Shown: in pieces, positions 32,501 through 38,888 of the stretch | Layout: each line of letters starts with the position of its first letter | How positions within the stretch are numbered: the stretch's first letter is position 1 | From: Symsagittifera roscoffensis | Lineage: Eukaryota; Xenacoelomorpha; Acoela; Convolutidae | DNA length: 64,000 bases | Direction of reading: 5' to 3' | Assembly: GCF_963678635.1 (NCBI RefSeq) | Contig: NC_087062.1 | Span: 24,262,177-24,326,176 of the forward strand | Translations under genes and position numbers: made by a program | The notes under the pieces: model-generated | What the model saw: the letters and a program-made list of their open reading frames with translations, nothing else | Told to the model about the DNA's origin: nothing | The model's database searches: none

Positions 32501-35405
32501 TGAGATAATCTTCAGAGTTGCGGTAGTAGTTTGAACTTTAAAAGTCCCCGAGTTGACCAAAGGTCATGACCTTAGAAATTTTCTAGTAAGAGTTTTACAA
32601 TTTCTCACTAAACTAGGCTCTAAGAATGGGGAGGCTCCAAGATAGGAATTTTTCTTTAAAGAAAGTTGTAAAACATTCCATGATTTTTTGTTTATAATTT
32701 CAATAACTTTTTTTAACCAGTTCCAAAATTCTCCGCTGTCACGGAGTAAAGTAACGTTAAGGACAGAAGACTCGTTGTGCTGCATGAGTTAACCAATGAG
32801 CCGACTTACTTTTTAGAGTTCGTTTTTTTTGCAGATTTGTAGGATTTCCTTTTTCAGTCTATACCTGAACCCTACCGACAACCCATCCAAAACTATATGA
32901 CATGATTCGTAAAATTTGATTTTTTTATATCCCCGAAAATTTTTTGAACTGCTAGTTTGGTAGAAAAGCGAATTTTAATTGGAAAATGATTCTTTTTGGT
33001 TTTGGAAATGTTTGTTCGAAATTTTTTGGTTTTGGAATGTTTGTTAAAAATCATTATACCCACAATCTAAATATTTTCACATGCATAAGTTTGGAAAAAA
33101 ATTGAACTTTTCCAAACTTTTTTTTGTTTCTATCGTATAGAAATTTTTTCAAACTGTTTTTCGGCAATTTTTTTGATTTTTTGAATCTTGAAATTTTTAA
33201 AAATAGTTGAACAAAAAAATAAGTTTTGTTTTTATTTGTTGAATTTTTTGGATACTTTTTTACCGCTAACCCGGGTTGAACAAAAATGCTAATCATACAA
33301 TTTTCATATATGCAAAAATTCTAATCATACACTTTTTATGCAATTCCATAAGTACAGTAAAATGCATGAAAAGTCTATCATCAGTGATTTTTCACATATG
33401 GAAACTGTATGACTTGCATTTTTCCATAAACCAAAAGATTTGATTTTTTATAAAATTTGACTTTTAAAAATTTTCGGGTTGTGTTCGTAATCGAACACAA
33501 ATGGCAAAGTCCTTGGTTGCTCAAAAACAAAGTAACCAAAGATTTGACCGTTTTGCGATTACAATGAATCGAAAACGGCCTGATTTGACTTAGTTTTTTC
33601 ATAACCAAGTGATATTATGAGAGTATCAAACTTTCAATTTTTTCGCAAAAACTTTCATAGGTGAGTTTTCTAAGTTTGAATTTTTACTTAACCATGCATT
33701 GATCAAGGCATACAAAAACATGCCATATAAACTAGATAAGGTTTTGAGCGTTTTTGAAAAAAAATTATCCTGAGAAACGAAAAAAAAACTTTTGTGTATC
33801 CAGGATTATGTTATCCAATACAAAATTCGTTTTGCGTTTGGAAAAAATTTTTGGCGCTACTTCGATACTACTTTGAAAAACTTTTGCTGTCGCCATCAAA
33901 AAATGCTAGTCATAGTACTTCCATATACAGAAATTGTATGACTAGCATTTTTTTGACAAAAGTTTTTCTTTGTTATTTATGACGGTACATTGAAGTTTAT
34001 GCCTATTCAAGAACAAGCTCTTTGAAATTTTGATGACTTCATTTTAGTAACAAGTATAAATTTTGTTTGATGAACATTTTTTCATAGAGTTAATTTGTTG
34101 AATTTTATGATAAACGTAATCGGTCTATCGAGGTCAACCCGGGAACTAAACATCTAAATATAATTGTGTATTGCAAAAACAGCAAAAAACAAAATCTCAA
34201 CTGTTTGCTCGAAATGCATATATTATAATTGAGATATTCTACCTCAATAATTTATTCTACCTGTGATTATTTTTGATGAGGGATTGAAAACTGCAAATTC
34301 AGCTAATATGGGATCATTAATGCGCACTATTTACTAACGCTTTCTTAACGCAAATCGTAAGCGTCGAATTAATTTGGCTGAAAAATCATTCCGAATTGAA
34401 TTGGTCCAAATAACGCATTTCAAGGTAAAATCATATTATTTTGGTATTTTGAACTTGAAATTCCATTTTGGTATGTGTGAGTGGAAAATTTAAAAAAAAA
34501 ACGAAGTTCTCGATTTTTCAAACATTTTTTTTCTTCATTTTAATCCTTTTTTAACAAAAAAAAATACTTAAAAGGTAGTCAAAACGTCTAGGACTGCGCC
34601 CCAATACGAGCAGTCCCGTGTGGTGCGTTCTGAAAAACAATTTACCCAAACCTCGAATCGTTTGCATGAAGGGCAGCAATTTGACTGCAAGAGAAAAGTA
34701 AAAGAATGATGTAAATGATTGCCATGTGGATAGAGTTTTTTGTCTCTTTTGCTAAAATCTTGTAATCAATAATTTCATATCTTTCATTCATTAGCTCTAA
34801 AACTAACAAGGCTGAAAATAAAGTAATCAATATAAAGTCAGTAATAAGTTTGGTTGTATCAATTACTGACGAGTTGTGATTAGAACTACTGAAAAAACGA
34901 AAGAAGTTAGTCAAGAAGACACCGAGTAGAAGAATAATTGTAGCTAGGTTAAACATTTGTCGTCGGAAGTTTCTGATCTTATCTGTGCTCCTGTTGTAAT
35001 CGTGTTCTAATTCGATGTTGTCGAACCTGAAAACAAAATTTTTGTTGTCAAACCTCCAAAGCACAACAGAATTTTTCTCATTCTTATTGTGCCATATTGT
35101 CTAATATTTCCATTTACCTGTCAATTTTTAAAAAGTTAAACAATGACTTATGATTCGAAGTGATGAAAAGAAGTTCACATTTTGCTTTCAGTTTTGTACA
35201 CAAATGACCTTAAACAATATATTTTTAAACCATTTAACCATTTAGAATTATCAACATTTTAATCAAATCAAAATTTCCTGTATCCCAAATTGCACGAAGC
35301 GTCAGGAACTAACCTGGGCGTCAGCAGCGAGTTATCTTTTTCCTTGGGACTTATTGAAGGCCTCAAAATGGCCCGAATAACGGCCACAAGTTTCGTCACT
35401 GCCAT
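2017..35405 (-). CDS. ADCY9: Membrane adenylyl cyclase, type 9-like (16 coding exons, whole gene span)
   Basis: Makes cAMP from ATP at the plasma membrane, normally downstream of G-protein-coupled receptors. I joined 16 exons by splice site and phase into about 1160 codons, the usual size for animal cyclases. Order: N-terminus (1-31), membrane block 1 with six helices (about 45-260), C1 (about 285-510), a C1b/linker, membrane block 2 with six helices (about 615-885) including an NNSSSS glycosylation sequon before the last helix, and C2 (about 905-1160). C1 has both metal-binding Asp motifs ([12 protein letters not shown] and [10 protein letters not shown]). C2 has the base-reading Lys and Asp ([21 protein letters not shown]), NVASRM and the phosphate-binding Lys in [26 protein letters not shown] and [14 protein letters not shown] are closest to AC9. 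Exon 4/5 is one base out of frame. AC9 assignment is by remembered family patterns, so the symbol is provisional. Confidence 0.92.
2468..2850. mobile_element. hAT-like MITE, diverged copy
   Basis: Begins CAGGAGCGGATCTATG, a diverged form of the CAGGGGCGGATCTAGG end. It keeps the family block order (TTTTCGAGAG, GACCTTTTTTCCC, CACCAAAGACGCCT, GTACCAAAGGGG, GGGGTCGG). The right end is not recognisable. It lies in the last intron, 170 bases upstream (in gene sense) of exon 16. Confidence 0.6.
3154..3595 (+). mobile_element. Paired-hairpin element, copy 1
   Basis: Starts CAAGACTGCTCGTAT followed by the hairpin CAGGGCGAAGCCCTG, then GTTCCGACTGCC and GAGCAGTAATAAC. It ends in the degenerate motif CGTCACTTTCGTAACGTCGG. 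It shares the interior landmarks of the family: CCATATAAAGTACAAA, CAATTTGGAAC and GCGCGTTTATTGTCCCAAA. No ORF of note. Other long copies are at 18786, 20909, 23605, 45698 and 46402. Confidence 0.75.
4010..4082. repeat. Short tandem duplication (about 35-base unit, two copies)
   Basis: TTTATCAGAGGTCGT followed by TTATTTGATATTAAAA occurs twice in a row; the second copy has a small insertion (GTGCC). Confidence 0.75.
4358..4625. mobile_element. hAT-like MITE, right-truncated copy
   Basis: Begins CAGGGGAGGATCTAGG and follows the family up to GGGGTCGAATCCCTGA, but lacks the GC palindrome block and the terminal CGCCCCTG. It is a deleted copy in the last cyclase intron. Confidence 0.68.
4750..5085. 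repeat. About 23-base minisatellite, left patch
   Basis: Degenerate repeats of a unit like GTCGCGGCATGGTCGAAAAA occur around 4765-4835 and 4995-5080. The same unit in the same orientation recurs at 7520-7700. The patches bracket a GC-richer island, which suggests insertion of the island into, or capture of, a minisatellite. Confidence 0.7.
5090..7515. other. GC-richer island of unknown nature in the last cyclase intron
   Basis: The base composition is visibly more balanced than the AT-rich surroundings, and the long A/T runs common elsewhere are rare. No long ORF is seen; a 49-codon ATG frame at about 5183-5332 (starting [12 protein letters not shown]) has no family I recognise. Two short tandem duplications lie at 5500-5600 (CAGCGCAACTCGCTC twice) and 5605-5700 (TGTTCTCTTCTCTGA twice, each with a GTTCTC/GAGAAC hairpin). 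It could be a degraded retroelement or foreign insertion; I see no LTRs or polymerase motifs. Confidence 0.5.
7520..7700. repeat. About 23-base minisatellite, right patch
   Basis: Seven or so degenerate copies of a unit like GTCGCGGCATGATCGAAAAA, the same unit and orientation as at 4750-5085. It ends about 75 bases from the donor of cyclase exon 15. Confidence 0.75.
7776..7928 (-). CDS. ADCY9: Adenylyl cyclase exon 15 (C2 core)
   Basis: Encodes [16 protein letters not shown] and [13 protein letters not shown], the C2 strand that normally reads 'VGxNxGPVxAGVIG'. The donor CTTCAG|GTCAGA joins the GVIG of exon 16. The intron that follows is 5.5 kb and holds several mobile elements. Confidence 0.88.
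7986..8028. repeat. (CT)n microsatellite
   Basis: About 40 bases of nearly pure CT dinucleotide with one CG interruption, in cyclase intron 14. Confidence 0.9.
8363..8524 (-). CDS. ADCY9: Adenylyl cyclase exon 14 (C2, adenine-binding Lys)
   Basis: Encodes [29 protein letters not shown] and [17 protein letters not shown]. The Lys in KIKTI is the C2 residue that reads the adenine ring. The usual IGSTYMAA appears as ISSTYMAA. Boundaries TCTGATTAG and ACTCAAG|GTGAAG keep phase. Confidence 0.9.
8947..9163 (-). CDS. ADCY9: Adenylyl cyclase exon 13 (start of C2)
   Basis: Encodes the helical linker [18 protein letters not shown] and the C2 opening [15 protein letters not shown]. It then gives [18 protein letters not shown], which replaces the usual 'VGVMFASIxNFxxFY' strand and is strikingly Phe-rich. 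The donor is TTCGG|GTAAAC. Confidence 0.87.
9447..9534 (-). CDS. ADCY9: Adenylyl cyclase exon 12 (membrane helix 12)
   Basis: A 29-codon exon supplying the sixth helix of block 2 ([18 protein letters not shown]). The acceptor CATCATTTCAG gives the right phase. The donor reads CATCAG|GCTAGT, a GC donor, and only this position joins exon 13 in phase as [12 protein letters not shown]. An alternative acceptor at TTAATCAG (about 9578) would add 15 codons but does not match the phase of exon 11. Confidence 0.72.
9985..10210. mobile_element. Copy of the repeat family also at 26696-27225
   Basis: GCACAATTTTG, then CCTGGATTCC, GACAAGTCTTT and, after a spacer, ACAATTCACAAAA and GCACAGTTT appear in the same order as at 26696-27225. 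The shared order shows an interspersed repeat. No coding capacity, class unknown. Confidence 0.6.
10400..10460 (+). mobile_element. Paired-hairpin element, left-end fragment
   Basis: AACAAGACTGCTGGTATCAA followed by ACCCTGAATGATCCGA matches the left end of the family, with a decayed hairpin. Nothing further of the element is recognisable. Confidence 0.5.
11141..13230. repeat. 1045-base tandem duplication
   Basis: Two consecutive units with an offset of 1045 bases. For example, GTGTCGAGAAACTGG is at 11153 and 12198, and ATGGACTCAAAATTAAAA is at 12027 and 13072. They look essentially identical, so the duplication is recent. It lies in cyclase intron 11. The breakpoints fall in a CTTTTTTTCT-rich tract. 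The apparent ORFs in it (starting [10 protein letters not shown] on plus, [10 protein letters not shown] on minus) are copied with the unit and resemble no protein I know. Confidence 0.9.
13196..13345 (+). mobile_element. About 150-base interspersed repeat, copy 1
   Basis: Contains GGAACTTTGTATTCGGGTG, then CACGCAAAATCAGGTACC, ATAATCATCGGA and GATATATCATATTAAAG. The same landmarks appear inverted at 16970-17120 and in the same orientation at 36965-37080. Confidence 0.65.
14116..14939 (-). CDS. ADCY9: Adenylyl cyclase exon 11 (membrane helices 7-11)
   Basis: The largest exon. After [12 protein letters not shown] it has five hydrophobic helices, starting around [69 protein letters not shown] and [16 protein letters not shown]. 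An extracellular loop with NNSSSS follows, a likely N-glycosylation site. The donor ATCCA|GTAATT leaves two bases for exon 12. Confidence 0.87.
15127..15303 (-). CDS. ADCY9: Adenylyl cyclase exon 10 (C1b linker)
   Basis: Exactly 59 codons, phase 0 at both ends. It encodes a polar, Gln/Ser/Glu-rich linker that ends near the membrane with [15 protein letters not shown]. This leads into EADLERKF of exon 11, the family motif preceding membrane block 2. Low conservation is expected in C1b. Confidence 0.78.
15425..15507 (-). CDS. ADCY9: Adenylyl cyclase exon 9 (C1 end and C1b)
   Basis: A short exon encoding [14 protein letters not shown]. The KTYFV stretch is the usual last strand of C1. The residues after it start the variable C1b linker. 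It lies between CGTTTCAG and TCAGAG|GTAATA. Confidence 0.82.
15600..15950. other. Cyclase intron 8, nothing recognised
   Basis: AT-rich intron between exons 8 and 9 with no repeat family or ORF that I could identify. Confidence 0.6.
15969..16149 (-). CDS. ADCY9: Adenylyl cyclase exon 8 (end of C1)
   Basis: Encodes [17 protein letters not shown] then [12 protein letters not shown], the C1 segment that normally reads FDVWSNDVxxAN. Here 'VSLDVFKAN' departs from the usual VWSNDV. The boundaries are TTGTTGGCAG and CTTGGAA|GTGAGT. Confidence 0.88.
16970..17120 (-). mobile_element. About 150-base interspersed repeat, copy 2 (inverted)
   Basis: Reverse-orientation match to 13196-13345: AAAGGGCTTTAGTATGATAT, GATAATTATTTGTGGTACC, TGATTTTGCGTGG and CACCCGAATGCAAAGTTT in order. 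Confidence 0.65.
17438..17576 (-). CDS. ADCY9: Adenylyl cyclase exon 7 (C1 core)
   Basis: Encodes [17 protein letters not shown] and [19 protein letters not shown]. It joins exon 6 as DHAKCCIELG, the expected family sequence. Of two possible acceptors, ACTGCTCAG|GTGTTGC is the one that restores phase. The donor is TACAAG|GTCAGC. Confidence 0.9.
18786..19291 (-). mobile_element. Paired-hairpin element, diverged copy (inverted)
   Basis: Starts TTGTTCTGACTTTCGCAGAA and ends CAGTCGGAACATTCAAGTTA followed by CGCCCTGGTCGAG. The interior keeps TTGTGACCACTTTTTGTAAA and AACGCGCAATATATTTCGTG. Both end hairpins are decayed, so this is an old copy. Confidence 0.65.
20060..20140 (+). pseudogene. tRNA-like B box with T-tract
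   Basis: GGTTCGAACC at about 20096 is a perfect pol III B-box core. A run of ten T's follows about 15 bases later. No cloverleaf can be folded convincingly and the A box is unclear. It is probably a decayed tRNA-derived sequence. Confidence 0.3.
20325..20420. repeat. Tandem duplication of about 48 bases
   Basis: CATTTTCAATTGGCTTAATG then CCTAAATTT and GGTCGTTTG occurs twice in a row with few differences. Confidence 0.85.
20909..21453 (-). mobile_element. Paired-hairpin element, full copy (inverted)
   Basis: Begins TTGTTCCGGCTTTCGGTACG and ends in CAGTCGGAACATT, the hairpin CAGGGCTTCGCCCTG and ATACGAGCAGTCTTGTT. The interior holds AACGCGCGATATAATTCGCG and TTATTACTGCTCC. Both terminal hairpins are intact or nearly so. 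Confidence 0.82.
21460..23600. other. Intron sequence with no recognised feature
   Basis: Part of the 11.3-kb cyclase intron 6. AT-rich, no repeat family, RNA gene or convincing ORF found; the 63-codon frame at 22879 has no recognisable similarity. Confidence 0.6.
23605..24292 (+). mobile_element. Paired-hairpin element with an internal 172-base duplication
   Basis: Left end AACAAGACTGCTCGTAT and hairpin CAGGGCGAAGGCCTG; right end ACTTTCGTATCGAAAAT. The segment from ATAATGAAAGATTTGAAATT to CACGCGTTAATAGCG is present twice, offset 172 bases (for example TGAAAGATTTG at 23709 and 23881). That explains the extra length compared with other copies. The second unit carries a C run of about 14. Confidence 0.8.
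24300..25440. other. Intron sequence with no recognised feature
   Basis: Part of cyclase intron 6. AT-rich. Frames at 24847 (81 codons) and 25167 (88 codons) show no domain I recognise and are likely chance. Confidence 0.55.
25450..25530 (+). pseudogene. tRNA-like sequence (tRNA pseudogene or SINE head)
   Basis: TGGCATAACGGTTAGCA fits a pol III A box and tRNA D-arm. GGGAGTTCGAGC, about 40 bases on, resembles a B box and T-loop, and AGCACTTTTT supplies a terminator-like T run. The anticodon, T and acceptor stems do not pair properly, so this is not a working tRNA as read. Confidence 0.45.
26203..26500. mobile_element. hAT-like MITE with a perfect 8-bp target duplication
   Basis: Begins CAGGGGCGGGGGCGAATTTT and ends CCCTACATCCGCTTTTG, a diverged right end. 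It is flanked on both sides by TTTGAAAT (26195-26202 and 26501-26508), an exact 8-bp duplication. The interior keeps ATATTGGCACCAGAGTCGC, TTTTAGAGTTGGTCGGCC and GGGTCGAATCC. This copy sets the element's boundaries and the family's duplication length. Confidence 0.85.
26518..26571. repeat. (TA)n microsatellite
   Basis: Uninterrupted TA dinucleotides for about 54 bases, a few bases beyond the MITE target duplication. Confidence 0.95.
26696..27225. mobile_element. Interspersed repeat with an internal array of about 22-base units
   Basis: Shares landmarks with 9985-10210 (GCACAATTTTGG, CCTGGATTCCAAAGACAAG, ACAATTCACAAAACGCACAG). Between them, 26885-27060 holds about seven degenerate units built on TTACAATTTGCGGATTCCG. 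The array is absent from the other copy, so it expanded inside this one. Confidence 0.65.
27819..28783. mobile_element. TIR element filled with TAATCGATTA palindromes
   Basis: The ends are ACCCGCACCGAGCGCCC and the inverted GGGCGCTCGGGGCGGGT, which match at 16 of 17 positions. Inside, many copies of ATTATAATCGATTATAATCC-like palindromes cluster near both ends (27840-28110 and 28545-28715) around a G/C-rich middle. No ORF. I see no clear target duplication. It lies in cyclase intron 6, about 80 bases from exon 6. Confidence 0.78.
28185..28440. repeat. C-rich then G-rich low-complexity segment
   Basis: Runs of C (ACCCCCTC, TACCTCCCCC, CCCCCCACC) are followed by runs of G (GTGGGTGGGGAGGGGGG, then a G run of about 16). 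GGTAAATTAAACTGAG recurs. The two halves can pair with each other, and the G runs could form quadruplexes. It forms the middle of the 27819-28783 element. Confidence 0.8.
28862..28966 (-). CDS. ADCY9: Adenylyl cyclase exon 6 (C1, second metal-binding Asp)
   Basis: Encodes [18 protein letters not shown] followed by CYYCVSGC and TDHA. LGDCYYC carries the second C1 Asp that coordinates catalytic magnesium. The boundaries are TCTTCCAG and GCCAA|GTAAGA, and 105 bases preserves phase. The following intron is the longest in the gene, about 11.3 kb. Confidence 0.9.
29199..29357 (-). CDS. ADCY9: Adenylyl cyclase exon 5 (C1, first metal-binding Asp)
   Basis: Encodes [16 protein letters not shown], with the first C1 metal-binding Asp, then [15 protein letters not shown]. 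The acceptor is TTTTTCGTGCAG and the donor GGCAG|GTAAGA. The phase toward exon 6 is exact. The phase toward exon 4 is off by one. Confidence 0.85.
29793..29999 (-). CDS. ADCY9: Adenylyl cyclase exon 4 (helix 6 and start of C1)
   Basis: Completes helix 6 ([15 protein letters not shown]). It then encodes the helical lead-in to C1, including [19 protein letters not shown], which matches the family pattern of an 'E-x-LL-x-SVLPR' linker. The best donor is AATAATA|GTGAGA. That leaves one base where exon 5 needs two, so the sequence appears to lack one G (AG|GTGAGA would be in frame). Confidence 0.82.
30558..30796 (-). CDS. ADCY9: Adenylyl cyclase exon 3 (membrane helices 4-5 and start of 6)
   Basis: Lies between ATTTTTTCAG and ACAG|GTATTG. 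It encodes a helix around [16 protein letters not shown], another around [18 protein letters not shown], a short extracellular loop and the start of helix 6. Length 239 fits the phases on both sides. Confidence 0.85.
31470..31710. repeat. Diverged TAATCGATTA-type palindromic segment
   Basis: ATATCGATTATATTATG near the left and TATAATCCATTATTATTGAT near the right resemble the interior of the 27819-28783 element. No terminal inverted repeats are recognisable. The rest of cyclase intron 2 from 31710 to 33268 shows nothing else beyond two TTCAGATCTGAA palindromes near 32260 and 32370. Confidence 0.45.
33269..34143. mobile_element. CCCGGGTTGA-ended element, copy 1
   Basis: Starts AACCCGGGTTGAAC and ends GGTCAACCCGGGA, giving an inverted terminal repeat of about 11 bases. 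The interior carries repeated, partly inverted motifs like AAAATGCTAATCATACAATT and CCATATA, so it can fold extensively. No coding capacity. A related copy is at 37071-37893. Confidence 0.72.
34258..34620 (-). mobile_element. Paired-hairpin element, old truncated copy (inverted)
   Basis: Keeps CTACCTGTGATTATTTTTG, AATGCGCACTATTTACTAACG and the end AAAAGGTAGTCAAAACG, GGACTGCGCCCCAATACGAG, CAGTCCCGTG. The start with the second hairpin is missing. It abuts cyclase exon 2, ending 32 bases from its donor. Confidence 0.55.
34652..35026 (-). CDS. ADCY9: Adenylyl cyclase exon 2 (membrane helices 1-3)
   Basis: The acceptor TTTTGTTTTCAG precedes G TTC GAC. The exon encodes [10 protein letters not shown], a juxtamembrane motif of the family, then three hydrophobic stretches: around [37 protein letters not shown] and [16 protein letters not shown]. 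It ends TCGAG|GTTTGG with two bases left over, which matches exon 3. Confidence 0.85.
35314..35405 (-). CDS. ADCY9: Adenylyl cyclase exon 1 (N-terminus)
   Basis: Encodes about 31 residues beginning [16 protein letters not shown]. The ATG at 35405 sits in GCAAACATGG, a good animal start context. The frame stays open upstream, so an earlier start or 5' UTR cannot be excluded. The exon ends CCCAG|GTTAGT, leaving two bases that complete Arg with exon 2. Confidence 0.65.
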
Positions 35406-36960
35406 GTTTGCCGACCCCAAGTCGCGACCAATTTGTACCCGAGACCAACTAATAATAATAATAACGGCACAAATTCGACATTTACGACAAATTACTATGC
35501 CCAAAACGTCGCAAAAAAGTATATTCAATTTAGTTTTTATTTTTTTTTTGCGGTTGTTATCAATACGTACAAAAAACGTTCAAAAACCAATAAGTAAAAT
35601 AAAAAAATTCTAAATCAAAATGAACAATTGCACGACAGTTTTTGATTGCTACAATAACGACAAGGAAGACAATATCTGATTGTGTTTTTAGGAAAATGGA
35701 AAAGGATAAATTTGGTCTGCAAATTGAGGATGCGAGAATGAAGAAAGATAAATTTGGTCTGTAAATTTGATTAAGCCCTCCAAGAAAATTTGCCACCAGC
35801 TCGAAGAATAAAAAGGAAGGAGTCTATAATGAAAAATTGTTCATACAAGGTAAATTTTAATCAAGCCTCCATTGTTAATCAATATTTCACTTGATCAATC
35901 TGGAAAAAGAAAATTGACGAGTTTCAATTTTCAGGGATTTGACAAAAAATAACGCTATAAGATAATGGTCAGAAAATTTTTCAGACAGATAGTTTGCTAT
36001 TATTTTTATTGTTGTAGAAAAATTGCTGACTCTTCAAAATAAATTGAAAGTTTCCTGCTACTTTGTTACTTTCAAAGTCAACTGTTTTTTTTTTTTATTT
36101 TTAACCAGCTGCTGGATGAATTAGCTGGTAGGCTCAATGAGCGCGAACAAAATCATAAGCCCTTAAGAATGTTTTGTGTAGCGAATGAATATTATCAAAC
36201 CCGTTGACTCGTGAAACACAGTTAGAGTTTGCTACAACAGAACTGACTATTGTATTTTGAGGACACTGCGCATAAACAATAATATGGCATGATCAATATT
36301 GAAAAAATAAATAGCCCGGTGGCTTTATTGTTTGATTTCTTTGAACTCAAAATGTTTTCAATTTCATAGTGGTCTTATATTTTCAAATCATTGCGTTTTT
36401 CCAATAGTTCAAAATTGTACCAGTTTCTATAAGATTTTTATTGGATGACCGGTTATGAATTTTCTGTAAAAAAAGGTGTAATATGAGTGGTTTGCAAAGA
36501 TTAGCTGCTGAAAGGTAAGAGCTATAATTGGAGAGAAAAACAACTGAAATTTGAGTAGAAAGCAAGAAGATCAGAACAAAGGCTCACATTTAAAACTTGT
36601 TTGGCATTGTTGATCCCATCAATGAACATCAGTCTAACTGAAGGGTTTCAACTTCCCTAACTGATGGCTAGGGTACTGGGGCTGAGAAAAAAACGCTAAA
36701 AAAGTTTTATTCGCTAAAAGATGCTAGACGTACAAATAATAGAATAAAAACTCAACGATAAAATTTTTTTTCCGAAACTAGAATTGTTCGACTATCATTT
36801 TTCGAGTAAAAGAAAAGTTAAAAAGTTCTTGAGCTTCACTTAAGGTTTGGTGTTATGACCAAAAACACAAAAACCAAATTTTTCTCATAAAAGAAAGTCT
36901 ATAAGTTAGGTGGCAGAGAGTTAAGAATCTCGAATCGAAAATATATTGTGTCTGGGGATT
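35406..36960. other. Sequence upstream of the adenylyl cyclase start, no feature recognised
   Basis: Would hold the cyclase promoter and 5' UTR. I see no convincing TATA box, CpG-rich stretch or initiator. A TTATTATTATTATTAG tract about 50 bases upstream of the ATG could be a splice acceptor for a 5' UTR exon. Confidence 0.45.
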
Positions 36961-36964
36961 ATAT

Positions 36965-37070
36965 ACATTGAAAATGGTAAGGAACTTTGTCTTCGGGTGT
37001 TGTTTTTTTTCAATCAAAATCAGGTATCTAAATAAATCAGCGGAATGGATCGAGTCATTTATCATACTGA
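36965..37070 (+). mobile_element. About 150-base interspersed repeat, copy 3 (short)
   Basis: GGAACTTTGTCTTCGGGTG, then CAAAATCAGGTATC and TCATTTATCATACTGAAGG follow the order seen at 13196-13345, with small deletions. It runs into the CCCGGGTTGA-ended element at 37071. Confidence 0.55.
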
Positions 37071-37893
37071 AGGGTTGACAAAACATGCCGATCATACAAT
37101 TTCACTCTATGAAAAAAATGCTTAGCATACTATTTGGATCAACTTCATATATCAAAAAAATAGTAAGAAAATAGTACGATAAGCATTTTTTCCATACTCT
37201 GAAATTTTATAATAGGCTTTTTTGCGATATTTGGAAATAAATAACAAGTTTATGCCATATTTTTATCACAAATTTTTTTGAAATAGCAAAAGCATCCGCA
37301 ACACAAATCGAGGATTTTCTGTCATAAGAAAATCAAGAGTGTAATTGGCAGTTACCACGCAGATAAACATCATTTGGTGATATTAACTTTTCACAAAGAG
37401 ATATATACCAAGAACTTAAATTTTTGTATTAGGCCAAAAAATTGGTTTTAAAAGTTCGGTGCTCGAGAAGAGAGGCCTGTTTCTTTAACAAATTTACAAT
37501 TTTGTTTTAGAAACTTGTTAAATTGAAAACTTGTAGAATAAAAAACAGTAAATGTTTTTATAAAATTTTTTAATGTAAAACGGATACCCGAGCACAGAAG
37601 CACGTTTGCAACCAAAAAATGGATGAAATATAAAAAGTTACCTCAAATATTTTACAGTAAAAAATGCTTATCACACAATTTCATATACTTTTGCCATTAA
37701 AGTTGCTCATGTGTAAACAAACTGCAAACGATGTGCTTTGTTTATGTTTTCAACCAATTTAAGACAACTTTCGTTTGAAAAAAGGGCTTGTCATACAATT
37801 TACTTCTATGAAAAATGTATGATAAGCATTTTTTCCCTAGACTGTATATGAAATTGTATGATAGACTTTTTTTTGTATGGACGGCAACCCGGG
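37071..37893. mobile_element. CCCGGGTTGA-ended element, copy 2
   Basis: The left end GGGTTGACAAAACATGCCGA and right end GGCAACCCGGGCAG resemble those at 33269-34143. The interior repeats AAAATGCTTATCACACAATT and ATGATAAGCATTTTTTCC in both orientations. The similar size and motif order make it the same family. Confidence 0.7.
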
Positions 37894-38426
37894 CAGTCGT
37901 AATTTTTTAAAAAACCCAGAAAATATTTGAGAAAAATTAATTACATAAATTTGAATTTGATTTTAATTCTGAGCGAGGAAAACAAGCGAGTAGCTTTATG
38001 AATACATTCAATAAATAAAAAAAAACTAACTTTTTCTCAAGGTTGGCTGCTCCGGGCAAAATATAAAATTCGAGACATCAGTCGTCAATTAAAGCTTAAT
38101 TCACTTATGTTCTACGCGTTCGAAAAGTTTTCTCATCATAACCACGCACAAAAACACCAACTTGGAAAAAATTTCTGCCGCTTGCACAGCAACTGGTTAT
38201 CTTCAGATTCTACGCAAAAAAGTTGCCGCCAAAAACTGAGGATTCAGGATATGCATTTACTTTTTTCAGTTGACCTTTATGTTTCCAAATAATACGAGGA
38301 CCTAATAATAATCAAATTTTTTTCTGAATTTCCAGTGAGGGCATCTGATTCTTTGTTTAAAAAGAACACACAAACGTTTAACTAGATGAGCGGTCAATAG
38401 TGTCTTCAAAACATTGAAATGCGAAA

Positions 38427-38626
38427 NNNNNNNNNNNNNNNNNNNNNNNNNNNNNNNNNNNNNNNNNNNNNNNNNNNNNNNNNNNNNNNNNNNNNNNNNN
38501 NNNNNNNNNNNNNNNNNNNNNNNNNNNNNNNNNNNNNNNNNNNNNNNNNNNNNNNNNNNNNNNNNNNNNNNNNNNNNNNNNNNNNNNNNNNNNNNNNNNN
38601 NNNNNNNNNNNNNNNNNNNNNNNNNN
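38427..38626. other. Assembly gap of 200 N
   Basis: Exactly 200 N bases, so probably a placeholder of arbitrary length. It lies between the cyclase start and the adenosine kinase stop. Confidence 0.99.
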
Positions 38627-38787
38627 GGTAGACGGGTTAACCCAGGATCAATGTTATTTAAATAGAACAGAATAAACCCATTTGGTGAACCATGCTCTAA
38701 CTATTAAACTAGCTAACGCTAACTTGTATTTTGTTATATTTCTGTTTTGTTAAAAATTCAACCATAAATTATTCAATACTGCATAAT

Positions 38788-38831
38788 GAGCAGTCGGAAT
38801 ATTCAGGTTTTTCTCTGAGCAATCTTGTTTA
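38788..38831 (-). mobile_element. Paired-hairpin element, end fragment (inverted)
   Basis: GCAGTCGGAATATTCAGG and GAGCAATCTTGTTTA match the family end, but the hairpin has been lost. The rest may be in or beyond the N gap. Confidence 0.5.
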
Positions 38832-38888
38832 ATCTATGTTTTGTAATACAAGGCAACAATATTTGAAAATTTTGATCAGAATAATTTT

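Noticed and set aside
34642-35613. Plus-strand frame 35290-35613 as a gene
   Set aside because: It lies opposite cyclase exon 1, has no recognised motif and ends in low-complexity sequence.
35560-35796. Minus-strand 78-codon frame upstream of the cyclase start as an extra 5' coding exon
   Set aside because: No splice donor in a compatible phase leads into exon 1, and its sequence resembles no cyclase N-terminus. It may be chance.
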